A DNA stretch of 64,000 bases from Bradyrhizobium niftali (GTDB taxonomy: Bacteria; Pseudomonadota; Alphaproteobacteria; Rhizobiales; Xanthobacteraceae). Under the pieces are notes generated by a model. It saw only the letters and a list, made by a program, of their open reading frames with translations, was not told the DNA's origin and made no database searches. A program made the translations under genes and the position numbers. How positions within the stretch are numbered: the stretch's first letter is position 1; each line of letters opens with the position of its first letter. Positions 1 to 8,221 of this stretch are shown here, piece by piece. The stretch is taken from positions 1-64,000 of the forward strand of contig NZ_SPQT01000011.1 in the NCBI RefSeq assembly GCF_004571025.1, given 5' to 3'.

Positions 1-275
1 CCACCACCTCCACAATCCCCGCCCCCGCCGCTATCGTTGCTGGAACAGCTGCCGCCATCGGTCGAGTTCCCCGAGCTGTCGCCCGAAAACCAGCTCCCCA
101 GCGAGAAGCCGTCGCTCGTCCCCGAATAGCTGTCTCCGCCCCCACTGCCGCCATCGCTGCCGGCCCCTGCGCGGGAGCGGCGCTGGCCGCGGTTCTGGAG
201 GTGGGCGATCCAGCCGTAGCCGATCGCAAAGACGACCCCGGCAGCAATCAATGCATTGATCAGCGCGTTGCCCAT
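1..275 (-). CDS. Partial membrane-anchored Gly/Ser/Asp/Cys-rich protein
   Basis: The C-terminus lies beyond the left edge of the window. Reading leftward from an ATG at 275 there is a hydrophobic segment at about residues 3-21 (alanine, valine, isoleucine rich, ending in a tryptophan), a short basic stretch, and then a low-complexity tail of Gly, Ser, Asp and Asn with scattered Cys. A purine-rich GGAGG lies 5 bases before this ATG; an in-frame ATG at 278 is too close to it. Function is not recognisable. The pattern of one membrane anchor plus a Gly/Ser/Cys tail is seen in several uncharacterised alphaproteobacterial proteins. It is transcribed divergently from the exported protein at 414. Confidence 0.6.
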   Translation of the reverse strand, partial: MGNALINALIAAGVVFAIGYGWIAHLQNRGQRRSRAGAGSDGGSGGGDSYSGTSDGFSLGSWFSGDSSGNSTDGGSCSSNDSGGGGDCGGG

Positions 276-413
276 CATCGCCTCCCTGGCGGAGCTGCGG
301 TCCACACCAATTCGTCGCACCCGGCCAAGGTGCCGTTCATTGATCATTCAAGCGAAGTATGGAACTTTATCTCCTAAAGAGTTCCCGCGTGTTTGTGCGA
401 AAGGTCAAACCCA

Positions 414-749
414 ATGAAGAAGTCGCTCCTGGCAGTCGCTGCCCTCGCCGCTGTGGCCCTGACGGCCGGGACGCCGGCCCATGCGCAGCGCGGCGTCGCT
501 GCCGGCGTGGCGGCCGGGATCATCGGCGGCGCCATTGTCGGTGGCGCGCTCGCCTCTCCGTATTATTACGGACCGGGGCCCGGCTACGCCTATGGTCCGG
601 GTTATGACCCCGGTTACTACCCGCCCCGCTACTACGCGCCGGGTCCGGGTTATGTCGCCGACGACTATTACGGCGGCTGCGCCTGGCAGAGGCAGCGCTT
701 CTGGGACGGCTATGCCTGGCGCGTCCGCCGCGTCAGGGTCTGTGGCTGA
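414..749 (+). CDS. Small exported Gly/Tyr/Pro-rich protein
   Basis: 111 residues. An N-terminal signal peptide (two Lys, Ala/Leu/Val core, AHA cleavage site near residue 24) is followed by a glycine-rich hydrophobic stretch containing a GGAIVGGAL-type glycine-zipper repeat, then a tract rich in Tyr, Gly and Pro, and finally a compact C-terminal module CxWQRQRxWDGYxW...RVRVC with two cysteines about 20 residues apart that could form a disulfide. The same design recurs in the gene at 958, so the two are tandem paralogues. Start chosen at 414 because an upstream in-frame ATG at 393 would place seven residues in front of a good signal peptide. No enzymatic motif; probably an envelope-associated structural or stress protein. 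Confidence 0.75.
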   Translation: MKKSLLAVAALAAVALTAGTPAHAQRGVAAGVAAGIIGGAIVGGALASPYYYGPGPGYAYGPGYDPGYYPPRYYAPGPGYVADDYYGGCAWQRQRFWDGYAWRVRRVRVCG

Positions 750-957
750 GGCGCCAACCGGTTCACTACGGACGCGCCGTTCATCCCGGGGCCCGAAAAA
801 GACCGCTTTTTCTCGTCACAGCTCTGTGTGCGTTTACCGTGGATTGACCATTTGCGCGCTTCCTAGCTGCAAGGCCAATTCCATCAGAGTGTGCGTGAAC
901 CTTTGAACCCCGGGCGCCTCTAACAAGGGGAACCCATCTCCCTGGAGAGCCAAGAGC

Positions 958-1239
958 ATGAAGAAGACTTTAGTTGCCGCCCTCACGGTCGCGACGGTCG
1001 CCGGTTCGCTGGTGACCGCTGCTCCGTCCGCAAAGGCCCATGACGGCGTCGGCGCGGGCCTCGCGGCCGGCCTGATCGGCGGCGCCATCGTCGGCGGCGC
1101 GATCGCGTCGAGCCGTCCGGCCTATGGCGGCCCTGTCTACGTCGCCGAGCCCCCGCCGCCCGCGCCCTGCTACTGGCAGCGCCAGCGTTACTGGGACGGT
1201 TACGGCTGGGTCATCCGCCCGGTTCGCGTCTGCTACTGA
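958..1239 (+). CDS. Small exported glycine-zipper protein, paralogue of upstream gene
   Basis: 93 residues. It has a signal peptide ending near AKA (residue 27), a glycine-zipper hydrophobic segment (GLAAGLIGGAIVGGAIAS), a short Pro-rich linker and the same C-terminal CYWQRQRYWDGYGW...VRVC module as the gene at 414. The Tyr/Gly/Pro tract of the paralogue is almost absent here, so the two proteins differ mainly in linker length. A GGAGAG ribosome-binding site precedes the ATG, and the gene has its own strong terminator (1276-1310), so it is probably expressed independently. Function unknown; glycine-zipper segments usually insert into or span membranes. Confidence 0.78.
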   Translation: MKKTLVAALTVATVAGSLVTAAPSAKAHDGVGAGLAAGLIGGAIVGGAIASSRPAYGGPVYVAEPPPPAPCYWQRQRYWDGYGWVIRPVRVCY

Positions 1240-1275
1240 TTTGATCGCTATGGCGCTCATGAGCGCCACGATCGA

Positions 1276-1310
1276 AGCCCGGCCGAGACCATCGGCCGGG
1301 CTTTTTCTTT
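1276..1310 (+). terminator. Rho-independent terminator
   Basis: An 11-bp perfect stem (AGCCCGGCCGA pairing with TCGGCCGGGCT) with a 5-base loop is followed by TTTTTCTTTT. It lies 36 bases after the stop of the exported protein gene at 958 and just before the convergent transglycosylase gene ends. Confidence 0.9.
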
Positions 1311-1320
1311 TGGTCGCGCG

Positions 1321-2547
1321 CTATCGCGCCGCCTGGATCGAACGCAGCACCTCTTCGCTCGGCCAGCAATCGACCTTGAGGCCCGCCGACTTCTGGTAGG
1401 CGCCTAGCGCCGCGCGCGTCTGCATGCCAGCCTTGCCGTCTATCTTGTCCTTGTAGAGCCCGACCCGCGTCAGCCCGCGCTGCATGGTCTCGACGTCCTT
1501 GGTACGCAATTGCTTCGAGGCCGACCACGGCGTTGCGAACGGCAGCGGGCTCGTCATGCGGTCGCTGAGATGACCGACGAACAGCACGTAGAGGTCGGAG
1601 AAATTGTATTCCTTTATGACGAAGTAGTTCTGCGTGGTCAGGAATGACGGGCCGTAAATGCCTTCCGGCTGCAGCAACGAGGCCGGCTGCGCCTGCTCCG
1701 CGGTGCTGAGCTTTTGTCCGCGCACCGGCACGAAGCCTTCGCGCAGCCACTGGCTGATCGGCTTGGTCACCTCGGGCACGCCGCTGGTGCAATCGACCTT
1801 GGCCGGCGCCTGCACCTCGTAGGCCCAGCGCACGCCGCTCTGCCAACCCTTGTTGACGAGCTGCTGCGCGGTGGAGGCCAGCGCATCCGGCACCGAGTGC
1901 CAGATGTCGATGCGGCCGTCGCGATCGAAGTCGACACCGTGCTTGTAATATTCGGACGGCAGGAATTGCGTGAGCCCGGTGGCGCCGGCCCAGGACGAGC
2001 GCATGTCCTTGCGCGTCACCACGCCCTCGCCCAGGATCTTCAGCGAGAGGATGAACTCGTTGCGATAGGTGTCCTTGCGGCGCCCGACATAAGCCTGCGT
2101 CGCCAGCACGCGGACGAGATCGTAGGGCAGCGTGTAGCGGCCGTAGTCGGTCTCGCGGCCCCAGATCGCCAGCATGACGGTCGCGGGCACGCCGGAGCTC
2201 TTCTCGATCTCGGTCAGCGCGGGACGATATTTTTGCAGCAGCCGCTGCCCCTCGCCGGCAAGGCGCGCGATCGAGGCGTCCCTGACGTAGTCGGCCGGCA
2301 CCTGCACGAACTCGGCCTGCGATGGCGCACCGGTCGCGGGCCGCCCGGGCAAGATGAGATCGGGCAGCTTGTAATCCGGCTCGAGCCCACGCGTCTGCTC
2401 ATCGAATGTCGCGCGCGACACGCCGGCGGTCTGCGCCTCCGGCCAGAGCGAGGCGATGAACTGCGTGAAGGCGGCGTCGGCGGCGCGGGCGGACGACCAG
2501 CCGCAGGTGACGACGATCACCGCAGCGATGAGCGCCCGCCGCATCAT
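1321..2547 (-). CDS. Lytic murein transglycosylase (MltB type) with peptidoglycan-binding domain
   Basis: 408 residues with a signal peptide (residues 1-22). The SLT_2/MltB catalytic domain covers about residues 25-320, with the catalytic Glu at 132 in WGRETDYG and the downstream GATGLTQFLPSEYY motif that lines the glycan groove. A PG_binding_1 domain follows at about 345-405. The enzyme cleaves the MurNAc-GlcNAc bond of peptidoglycan in the periplasm, producing 1,6-anhydro ends. It begins 7 bases after the end of ettA on the same strand, so it may be co-transcribed with it. Length and domain order are normal for the family. Confidence 0.92.
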   Translation of the reverse strand: MMRRALIAAVIVVTCGWSSARAADAAFTQFIASLWPEAQTAGVSRATFDEQTRGLEPDYKLPDLILPGRPATGAPSQAEFVQVPADYVRDASIARLAGEGQRLLQKYRPALTEIEKSSGVPATVMLAIWGRETDYGRYTLPYDLVRVLATQAYVGRRKDTYRNEFILSLKILGEGVVTRKDMRSSWAGATGLTQFLPSEYYKHGVDFDRDGRIDIWHSVPDALASTAQQLVNKGWQSGVRWAYEVQAPAKVDCTSGVPEVTKPISQWLREGFVPVRGQKLSTAEQAQPASLLQPEGIYGPSFLTTQNYFVIKEYNFSDLYVLFVGHLSDRMTSPLPFATPWSASKQLRTKDVETMQRGLTRVGLYKDKIDGKAGMQTRAALGAYQKSAGLKVDCWPSEEVLRSIQAAR

Positions 2548-2554
2548 GCCGACA

Positions 2555-4204
2555 TCACCGCGTCAGCTTCTTGTACTTCACGCGGTGCGGAATGACGCTG
2601 TCCTGGCCGAGCCGGCGCATCTTGTCCTTCTCGTAGTCCTGGAAGTTGCCTTCGAACCATTCGACATGGCTGTCGCCTTCGAAGGCCAGGATGTGCGTCG
2701 CGATGCGGTCGAGGAACCAGCGGTCATGGCTGATGATGACGGCGCAGCCGGCAAAATCTTCCAGCGCCTCTTCAAGCGCGCGCAGCGTGTCGACGTCGAG
2801 ATCGTTGGTCGGTTCGTCGAGCAGCAGGACGTTGGCGCCGGACTTCAGCATTTTGGCGAGATGCACGCGGTTGCGTTCACCGCCCGAGAGTGCACCGACC
2901 TTCTTCTGCTGGTCGGCACCCTTGAAGTTGAACGACGAGCAATAGCCGCGCGAGTTCACTTCCTTCTTGCCGAGCAAGATCAGCTCGTTGCCGCCGGAAA
3001 TCTCCTCCCACACGTTCTTGTTGCCGTCGAGCGCGTCGCGCGACTGGTCGACATAGCCGAGATGCACGGTCTCGCCGACCGTGATGGTGCCGTTGTCCGG
3101 CGTTTCCTGCTTGGTGATCATCTTGAACAGCGTGGTCTTGCCGGCGCCGTTGGCGCCGATCACGCCGACGATGCCGCCGGGCGGCAGCTTGAAGGTGAGA
3201 TCGTCGATCAAGAGGCGATCGCCATAGCCTTTGCTGAGGCCTTCGAAATCGACGACGTTGGCACCGAGCCGCTCGGCGACAGGGATGATGATCTGTGCGG
3301 TCTGGGTCTGCTTCTCGCTCGCCTGCTTGAGCAGCTCCTCGTAGCGTTGATAGCGCGCCTTTGACTTGGCCTGGCGCGCCTTCGGCGAGGACGCGACCCA
3401 TTCCTGCTCGCGGGCGATCGTCTTCTGATGCGCAGCGTCCTCGCGGCCTTCCTGCTCGAGCCGCTTCTGCTTCTGCACCAGCCAGGACGAGTAGTTGCCC
3501 TCGTAGGGAATGCCCTTGCCGCGGTCGAGCTCGAGAATCCAGCTCGTGACGTTGTCGAGGAAGTAGCGGTCGTGGGTGACGATCAGGATCGCGCCGGGAT
3601 AGTTGCGCAGATGGCCTTCGAGCCACGACACCGACTCGGCGTCGAGATGGTTGGTCGGTTCGTCGAGCAGCAACAAGTCGGGCTGATCGAGCAGCAGTTT
3701 GCACAGCGCGACGCGGCGGCGCTCACCGCCCGAGAGTTTTGTCACATCGGCATCATCCGGCGGGCAGCGCAGCGCGTCCATCGCCTGGTCGACCTTGCTG
3801 TCGAGATCCCAGAGGCCCTGGGCCTCGATCTCGTCCTGCAGCTTGGTCATCTCGTCGGCGGTTTCTTCCGAATAGTTCATCGCCAGCTCGTTGTAGCGAT
3901 CGAGGATGGCCTTCTGCTTGGCGACACCCAGCATGACGTTCTCGCGCGCCGAGAGTGTCGGATCGAGATGCGGTTCCTGCTCGAGATAGCCGACGCGGGC
4001 GCCCTGGGCGACCCAGGCCTCGCCGTTATACTCCTTGTCGAGGCCGGCCATGATCTTGAGCAGCGTCGACTTGCCCGAGCCGTTGACGCCGAGCACGCCG
4101 ATCTTGGCGTCCGGGTAGAACGACAGATGAATGTTATCGAGCACCTTCCGGGTCGGGTAGCTCTTGGTCAGGCCCTGCATGAAATAGATGAACTGGCGCG
4201 CCAT
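2555..4204 (-). CDS. ettA: ABC-F translation factor EttA
   Basis: 549 residues, the usual EttA length. There are two ATP-binding cassettes without membrane segments: Walker A GVNGSGKS near residue 40 and GANGAGKT near residue 355, each with an LSGGE-type signature and LLLDEPTN Walker B. The linker between them is rich in basic residues, as expected of the ABC-F ribosome-binding arm. EttA binds the ribosomal E site and gates entry into elongation according to ATP/ADP level. The start MARQFIYFMQGL was chosen because the family begins this way; 49 in-frame codons upstream show no homology. Followed closely by the transglycosylase gene. Confidence 0.95.
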   Translation of the reverse strand: MARQFIYFMQGLTKSYPTRKVLDNIHLSFYPDAKIGVLGVNGSGKSTLLKIMAGLDKEYNGEAWVAQGARVGYLEQEPHLDPTLSARENVMLGVAKQKAILDRYNELAMNYSEETADEMTKLQDEIEAQGLWDLDSKVDQAMDALRCPPDDADVTKLSGGERRRVALCKLLLDQPDLLLLDEPTNHLDAESVSWLEGHLRNYPGAILIVTHDRYFLDNVTSWILELDRGKGIPYEGNYSSWLVQKQKRLEQEGREDAAHQKTIAREQEWVASSPKARQAKSKARYQRYEELLKQASEKQTQTAQIIIPVAERLGANVVDFEGLSKGYGDRLLIDDLTFKLPPGGIVGVIGANGAGKTTLFKMITKQETPDNGTITVGETVHLGYVDQSRDALDGNKNVWEEISGGNELILLGKKEVNSRGYCSSFNFKGADQQKKVGALSGGERNRVHLAKMLKSGANVLLLDEPTNDLDVDTLRALEEALEDFAGCAVIISHDRWFLDRIATHILAFEGDSHVEWFEGNFQDYEKDKMRRLGQDSVIPHRVKYKKLTR

Positions 4205-4440
4205 CGGTCCCGTGAAACCTTCGATTTGAGGAAATTTGCTTGCCGCCGATGTAACGATCCCGCCCCCAAAGGGCAACGTTTTCCCTCCGTTCACCACGGA
4301 TGAATACGGATCGGACACCATCCGGCCGCCAATCCGGACAATTGAAACCATTTTTTAATAAAGTGGGCCAAAGCTCGTCATGGCGCCGAAAAAGACGCCA
4401 CCCGCGGCAGAAGCGGCGGGGAGAACAGCGAGGCCACATC

Positions 4441-4656
4441 ATGGCTCTGATCGAGACCACCTCCATCACCGTTCCGGCACGAGCCGGTAGCGCTTCCGGA
4501 CTCGTCACGGAGATCAAGGGCTTCTGGAAGCGCTTCTTCGCCACCGCCTTCAACCCCTACCGGCCCGAGCTGTACTACATGCGTGGTCCCGGCCCCGCCT
4601 GGCGCGCCAAGCACGGCATGAATGCACCAATCCGGCTGAAGCCGCGCGATCTCTGA
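4441..4656 (+). CDS. Conserved small hypothetical protein
   Basis: 71 residues, with the ATG at 4441 preceded at some distance by a purine run. The sequence contains an Arg/Lys/aromatic-rich central part (GFWKRFFATAFNPYRPELYYM) and no signal peptide or membrane segment. It resembles short conserved proteins of rhizobia that have no assigned function. It stands alone between ettA (divergent) and the dehydrogenase at 4791. Confidence 0.6.
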   Translation: MALIETTSITVPARAGSASGLVTEIKGFWKRFFATAFNPYRPELYYMRGPGPAWRAKHGMNAPIRLKPRDL

Positions 4657-4790
4657 GCCCTTCCCCGCTATCGGATTTTTGACGACGCGAGCTTCTTGCG
4701 CGCGGGCGTGATTGCGCGCAACCATGGCCAGGTTCCGACGATGGCGCTCCCCCGCCTGGCGCCGTCACCTCTCGCCATGGATGAACGCTG

Positions 4791-5753
4791 ATGACGCGGC
4801 TGCGCTGTGCAATTCTCGACGACTATTTCAACCTCGCCCTCGACGTCGCTGATTGGCAAAAACTGTCCGACCGCATCGACGTTACCGTGTTCAGCCATCC
4901 CTTCACCTCGGAGCAGGCCGCGGCCAGCGCGCTCGCCGATTTCGAGATCGTCTGCGCGATGCGCGAACGCACGGCGTTCCCCAAGAGCCTGTTCGCGTCG
5001 CTGCCGAAGCTGAAGCTGCTTTTGACCTCCGGCATGCGCAACGCCTCGATCGACATGGAGGCTGCGAAGGCGCAAGGCGTTGCCATCGGCGGCACGCAAT
5101 ATTCCCGCGATCCCACCGCGCCGCTGACGATGGGCCTGATCCTGGAGCTGACCCGCGGCATCGGCCGGGAAAACGCGCGCATGCATGCGGGCGAGCCCTG
5201 GCAGACCTTTGCCGGCGTCGAGATCGAGGGGCTGACGCTCGGCATCGTCGGGCTCGGCAAGCTCGGCAGCAAGATGGCGGGCATTGCGAAAGCATTCGGC
5301 ATGAACGTGATCGCCTGGAGCCCGAACCTCACGCCGGAGAAGTGCAAGGCGGCCGGCGTCGGCTACGCCACCAAGGAGGAGCTGTTCGCCAAGGCCGACA
5401 TCGTCACCATCCATGTGGTGCTGAGCGACCGCTCGCGGGGACTGGTCGACGCTGCGGACCTCGCGCGGATGAAGCCGACGGCCTTTCTCGTCAACACCGC
5501 GCGCGGGCCGATCGTGGACGAGCAGGCGCTGCTGGAGGCCTTGCAGCAGAGGAAGATCGCCGGCGCCGGCTTGGATGTGTTCTCGGTCGAGCCGCTGCCG
5601 GTCGACCATCCCTTCCGCAAGCTCGACAACCTCGTGCTGACGCCGCATCTCGGCTACGCGACCGAGGACGGATTGCGTATCCACTATGGCCAGATGGTCG
5701 AGGCGATCGACGCCTGGACCAAAGGCAGCGAGCTGCCGCGGAAGCTGGCCTGA
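4791..5753 (+). CDS. D-2-hydroxyacid dehydrogenase family protein
   Basis: 320 residues, NAD(P)-dependent oxidoreductase of the D-isomer-specific 2-hydroxyacid dehydrogenase family (PGDH/glyoxylate reductase type). The nucleotide-binding motif GLGKLG lies at 154-159, and the catalytic triad is Arg238 (NTARG), Glu267 (VEP) and His286 (TPHLGY). It would interconvert a 2-keto acid and a D-2-hydroxy acid in the cytoplasm; the substrate cannot be read from sequence. It is followed by a bidirectional terminator, so it is probably monocistronic. A second, only distantly similar member of the family is at 34624. Confidence 0.9.
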   Translation: MTRLRCAILDDYFNLALDVADWQKLSDRIDVTVFSHPFTSEQAAASALADFEIVCAMRERTAFPKSLFASLPKLKLLLTSGMRNASIDMEAAKAQGVAIGGTQYSRDPTAPLTMGLILELTRGIGRENARMHAGEPWQTFAGVEIEGLTLGIVGLGKLGSKMAGIAKAFGMNVIAWSPNLTPEKCKAAGVGYATKEELFAKADIVTIHVVLSDRSRGLVDAADLARMKPTAFLVNTARGPIVDEQALLEALQQRKIAGAGLDVFSVEPLPVDHPFRKLDNLVLTPHLGYATEDGLRIHYGQMVEAIDAWTKGSELPRKLA

Positions 5754-5758
5754 AACGA

Positions 5759-5787
5759 AGAAGGGCGCGCCGACGGCACGCCCTTCT
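5759..5787. terminator. Bidirectional terminator between convergent genes
   Basis: A 9-bp perfect stem, AGAAGGGCG with CGCCCTTCT, encloses an 11-base loop. It begins 6 bases after the dehydrogenase stop and 26 bases from the stop of the convergent L,D-transpeptidase gene. The U-run is poor on both strands. Confidence 0.65.
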
Positions 5788-5812
5788 GCAAATCAAACTT
5801 GTCTCGAAGCGC

Positions 5813-7018
5813 TTAGCGCACGGTGACCGGCGCGGGCAGCGGCGGCACCACGGTCGGCTGCGTCCCCGGGACGGGACCGGCCTGGGCAGACATTGGAGCC
5901 GGCGCACCGGGCGTCGGCGCGGCCGAGGCAGTCGCCGTTCCCGGCGCCGGACCGCCCGGCATCACCACCACGCGGGTGCCGACCTTGACCCGGTCGAACA
6001 GGTCGGAGACGTCCTCGTTCAGCATGCCGATGCAGCCGGAGGAGACGAACTTGCCGATCGTCGAGGGCTGGTTGGTGCCGTGGATACGGTAGACGGTCGA
6101 GCCGAGATACATGGCGCGGGCGCCGAGCGGATTGCCCGGGCCGCCGGCCATGAAGCGCGGCAGGTAGGGTTGGCGCTCGATCATCTCGGTCGGCGGATGC
6201 CAATCCGGCCACTCGGCCTTGCGGGTGATCTTCTGCACGCCGGTCCAGGTGAAACCGTCGCGGCCGACGCGGACGCCGTAGCGGATCGCACGGCCGTTGC
6301 CGAGCACGTAATAGAGGTAGGTGTTCGGCGTATCGACCACGAGGGTACCGGCCGGCTCCTTGGTCTGGAACGAGACCTCCTGGCGGCGCAGGTTCTGCGG
6401 CAACTGCGCCGGCGCAGCATCGGGCTGCTCCTCGGGCGGCAGCGAAGCGATCGTCATCGGCCGGCCATCGGCGTCAACCGGCGGCTGCCCGGCCTGGACC
6501 GCTCCGGTCGCGGCGGGACCACCGACGGCCTCCGGCGGACGCAGACCGTCGCTGCTGCCGGGTGCCTGCGCCGGACGATCGGCATAGATCACCGCGGGCG
6601 GGCCGGCGGGGCGGCCATAGCGGGGATCGTCGGGCGACATCACCGGACCCTGCGGCGGCGCAGCCGAGTAGACGGGAGCGCCGGCGGGGCGGCCATAACG
6701 GGGATCATCCGGCGACATCACCGGTCCCTGCGGCGGGGCGGCCGAATAGACCGGGGGACCAGCGGGACGGCCATAGCGGGGATCGTTAGGCGACATCGGA
6801 CCGCCCGGGCCGGGCGGCGGCAGCGATGCCTGCGGCAGCGCGTCGTCGTCATCTTCCAGCGCGTCGAAATTCGGCGTGCGGTCGCCGGGGCGGTATTCGG
6901 CCGGAGCGCCATAGCTCGGCGCCTGCTGAACTGGATAGCTCTGGGCCTGTGCGAGCGAAGTTCCCGCCGCAGCGACTGTTGCGGCAGCGCATATCGTCAG
7001 AAAATGTTTGATCATCAT
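5813..7018 (-). CDS. Exported L,D-transpeptidase (YkuD domain)
   Basis: 401 residues from the ATG at 7018 (an adjacent ATG at 7015 is equally possible). Signal peptide with AQA cleavage near residue 24. Residues 25-190 are low complexity and Pro-rich, containing three 26-residue tandem repeats (see 6593-6796). The YkuD domain follows, with the catalytic signature HGTN...SSGCIGM and the nucleophilic Cys at 329. It forms 3-3 peptidoglycan crosslinks or attaches proteins to peptidoglycan in the periplasm. A Pro/Ala-rich tail of about 45 residues follows the domain. Longer in-frame starts upstream (to 7162) lack a signal peptide and are rejected. Confidence 0.88.
   Translation of the reverse strand: MMIKHFLTICAAATVAAAGTSLAQAQSYPVQQAPSYGAPAEYRPGDRTPNFDALEDDDDALPQASLPPPGPGGPMSPNDPRYGRPAGPPVYSAAPPQGPVMSPDDPRYGRPAGAPVYSAAPPQGPVMSPDDPRYGRPAGPPAVIYADRPAQAPGSSDGLRPPEAVGGPAATGAVQAGQPPVDADGRPMTIASLPPEEQPDAAPAQLPQNLRRQEVSFQTKEPAGTLVVDTPNTYLYYVLGNGRAIRYGVRVGRDGFTWTGVQKITRKAEWPDWHPPTEMIERQPYLPRFMAGGPGNPLGARAMYLGSTVYRIHGTNQPSTIGKFVSSGCIGMLNEDVSDLFDRVKVGTRVVVMPGGPAPGTATASAAPTPGAPAPMSAQAGPVPGTQPTVVPPLPAPVTVR
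6593..6796 (-). repeat. Three tandem 78-bp repeats inside the L,D-transpeptidase gene
   Basis: Each unit encodes MSPDDPRYGRPAGPP followed by VYSAAPPQGPV, with small variations (N or D at position 4, A or P near the end). The third unit is incomplete. They occupy residues 75 to about 142 of the mature-numbered protein and lie in the linker between signal peptide and catalytic domain. Confidence 0.9.
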
Positions 7019-7382
7019 CGCTCTTGTATAGTCCCCAAGCCCTATCGGACCGCTAACGGCCAGATGACCGAAAATAGCGGCACATTCAAGACATTGCAGG
7101 CTCATTTGCGCCGGATTTGCCGATTTGTGATCCGCAGGTCTAGCGTTGCTCCGTTGCATCACGGGGGCGGAAATCGCATTGCGCCGTGGATTGCCGGAGT
7201 CATGGCCCCGATTTTAAGGGAACGGCGCGGAGGCGTTGCGATATGTTCGAATCAGCCTGATTCGCCGCCGCTTCGAGCTCCGATTCCGCGTGGCGAACGC
7301 GGCAACCAGTACCGTCACCGCGTTCAGATGGCTCATGGGCCCTGGCCACCTCGCCGCCGGGGCGGAAATTCGCAATCCCTCG

Positions 7383-8162
7383 ATGCTTCCCGGCTTTCGC
7401 TTCCTGCTTGCCGCGATCCTGCTGTCAATCTCCATCCTGGTGTTCGGCCTGGGCGCCGCCGCGCTGCTGCGCGCGAGCCACGAGCAGTATGTCAGCAACC
7501 CCTCCTGGCGGAACGGCCCGCAGGAGCAGGTGTTTGCGCAGGCGTCCGAGCCGGCCCAGCCGGTGCTCGCGGCCTTGCGCGCGGAGCCGGAGCCGGCCGA
7601 GCCCGCCGTGCCGTCGCTGCGCGACCAGGTGCCGACCATCGCCCTGCCGGCGAGCGAGCCCGAGCAGGTCGCGGCGGTGACGAGCGAGGCTGACGCTCAG
7701 CCCCAGGTCGTTGCACCGCCAGCCGATACCTCGGCCGCCGAACCGGCCAAGGCCGAGACGACGACGGAAGCCACGGCACCGGCTCCCGCCGACACGCTCA
7801 CCCCGGCCGACACCACGGCATCGATCCCCGAGGCCAAGATCCCCGAGACCAAGCCTGCCGCGACCGCGAGCGCGCCGGCACCGGCTGATCCCAGCCCGGC
7901 CCAGGCATCCTCGGCGCTCGATGTCGCCGCGGCCAAGGTGGCCGCGCTGAACGATCCAGCGACCACGGCCTGGAAGGATCCGCCGGCGAAGGCCAAGGCG
8001 GACAGCAGCGCCCAGGACAGCAAGGCGACCAAGCCGCGGGCGAAGGCGAAGAAGCGGCACCGCGTCGTGCGGCGCCCGCCGCCTCAGCAGCTGCAGCAGT
8101 CGCTTGATCCGTTCGGGCGACCGCAGCAGAGCTTCGCGACGACAACCACGCGCCCGCGCTGA
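7383..8162 (+). CDS. Membrane-anchored Ala/Pro/Lys-rich protein of unknown function
   Basis: 259 residues. One transmembrane segment at about residues 8-30 (AILLSISILVFGLGAAALL), followed by a long low-complexity region dominated by Ala, Pro, Glu and Thr, and a strongly basic C-terminus (KPRAKAKKRHRVVRRPPP) that could bind an anionic polymer or nucleic acid. No domain recognised. An in-frame ATG at 7335 is an alternative start. The composition resembles periplasm-spanning linker proteins. A very stable hairpin at 8169 separates it from the convergent sulfurtransferase gene. Confidence 0.72.
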   Translation: MLPGFRFLLAAILLSISILVFGLGAAALLRASHEQYVSNPSWRNGPQEQVFAQASEPAQPVLAALRAEPEPAEPAVPSLRDQVPTIALPASEPEQVAAVTSEADAQPQVVAPPADTSAAEPAKAETTTEATAPAPADTLTPADTTASIPEAKIPETKPAATASAPAPADPSPAQASSALDVAAAKVAALNDPATTAWKDPPAKAKADSSAQDSKATKPRAKAKKRHRVVRRPPPQQLQQSLDPFGRPQQSFATTTTRPR

Positions 8163-8168
8163 GCTTCA

Positions 8169-8194
8169 CCTCGCCCCGCTTGCGCGGGGCGAGG
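8169..8194. terminator. Very stable hairpin between convergent genes
   Basis: A perfect 11-bp stem, CCTCGCCCCGC with GCGGGGCGAGG, carries a 4-base TTGC loop 6 bases after the stop of the gene at 7383. No U-run follows, so termination is inferred from position and strength. Confidence 0.55.
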
Positions 8195-8221
8195 GAGCGC
8201 ACCGTCGTCGTAGCTACCGGT

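Noticed and set aside
795..812. GAAAAAG-ACCG-CTTTTTC hairpin between the two small exported protein genes
   Set aside because: An AT-only stem without a GC-rich part; too weak to call a terminator.
4853..7693. A 946-codon open frame on the plus strand
   Set aside because: It crosses the hydroxyacid dehydrogenase gene in another frame and runs antisense through the L,D-transpeptidase gene. Its composition is Arg/Ala-rich, typical of a shadow frame in GC-rich DNA.
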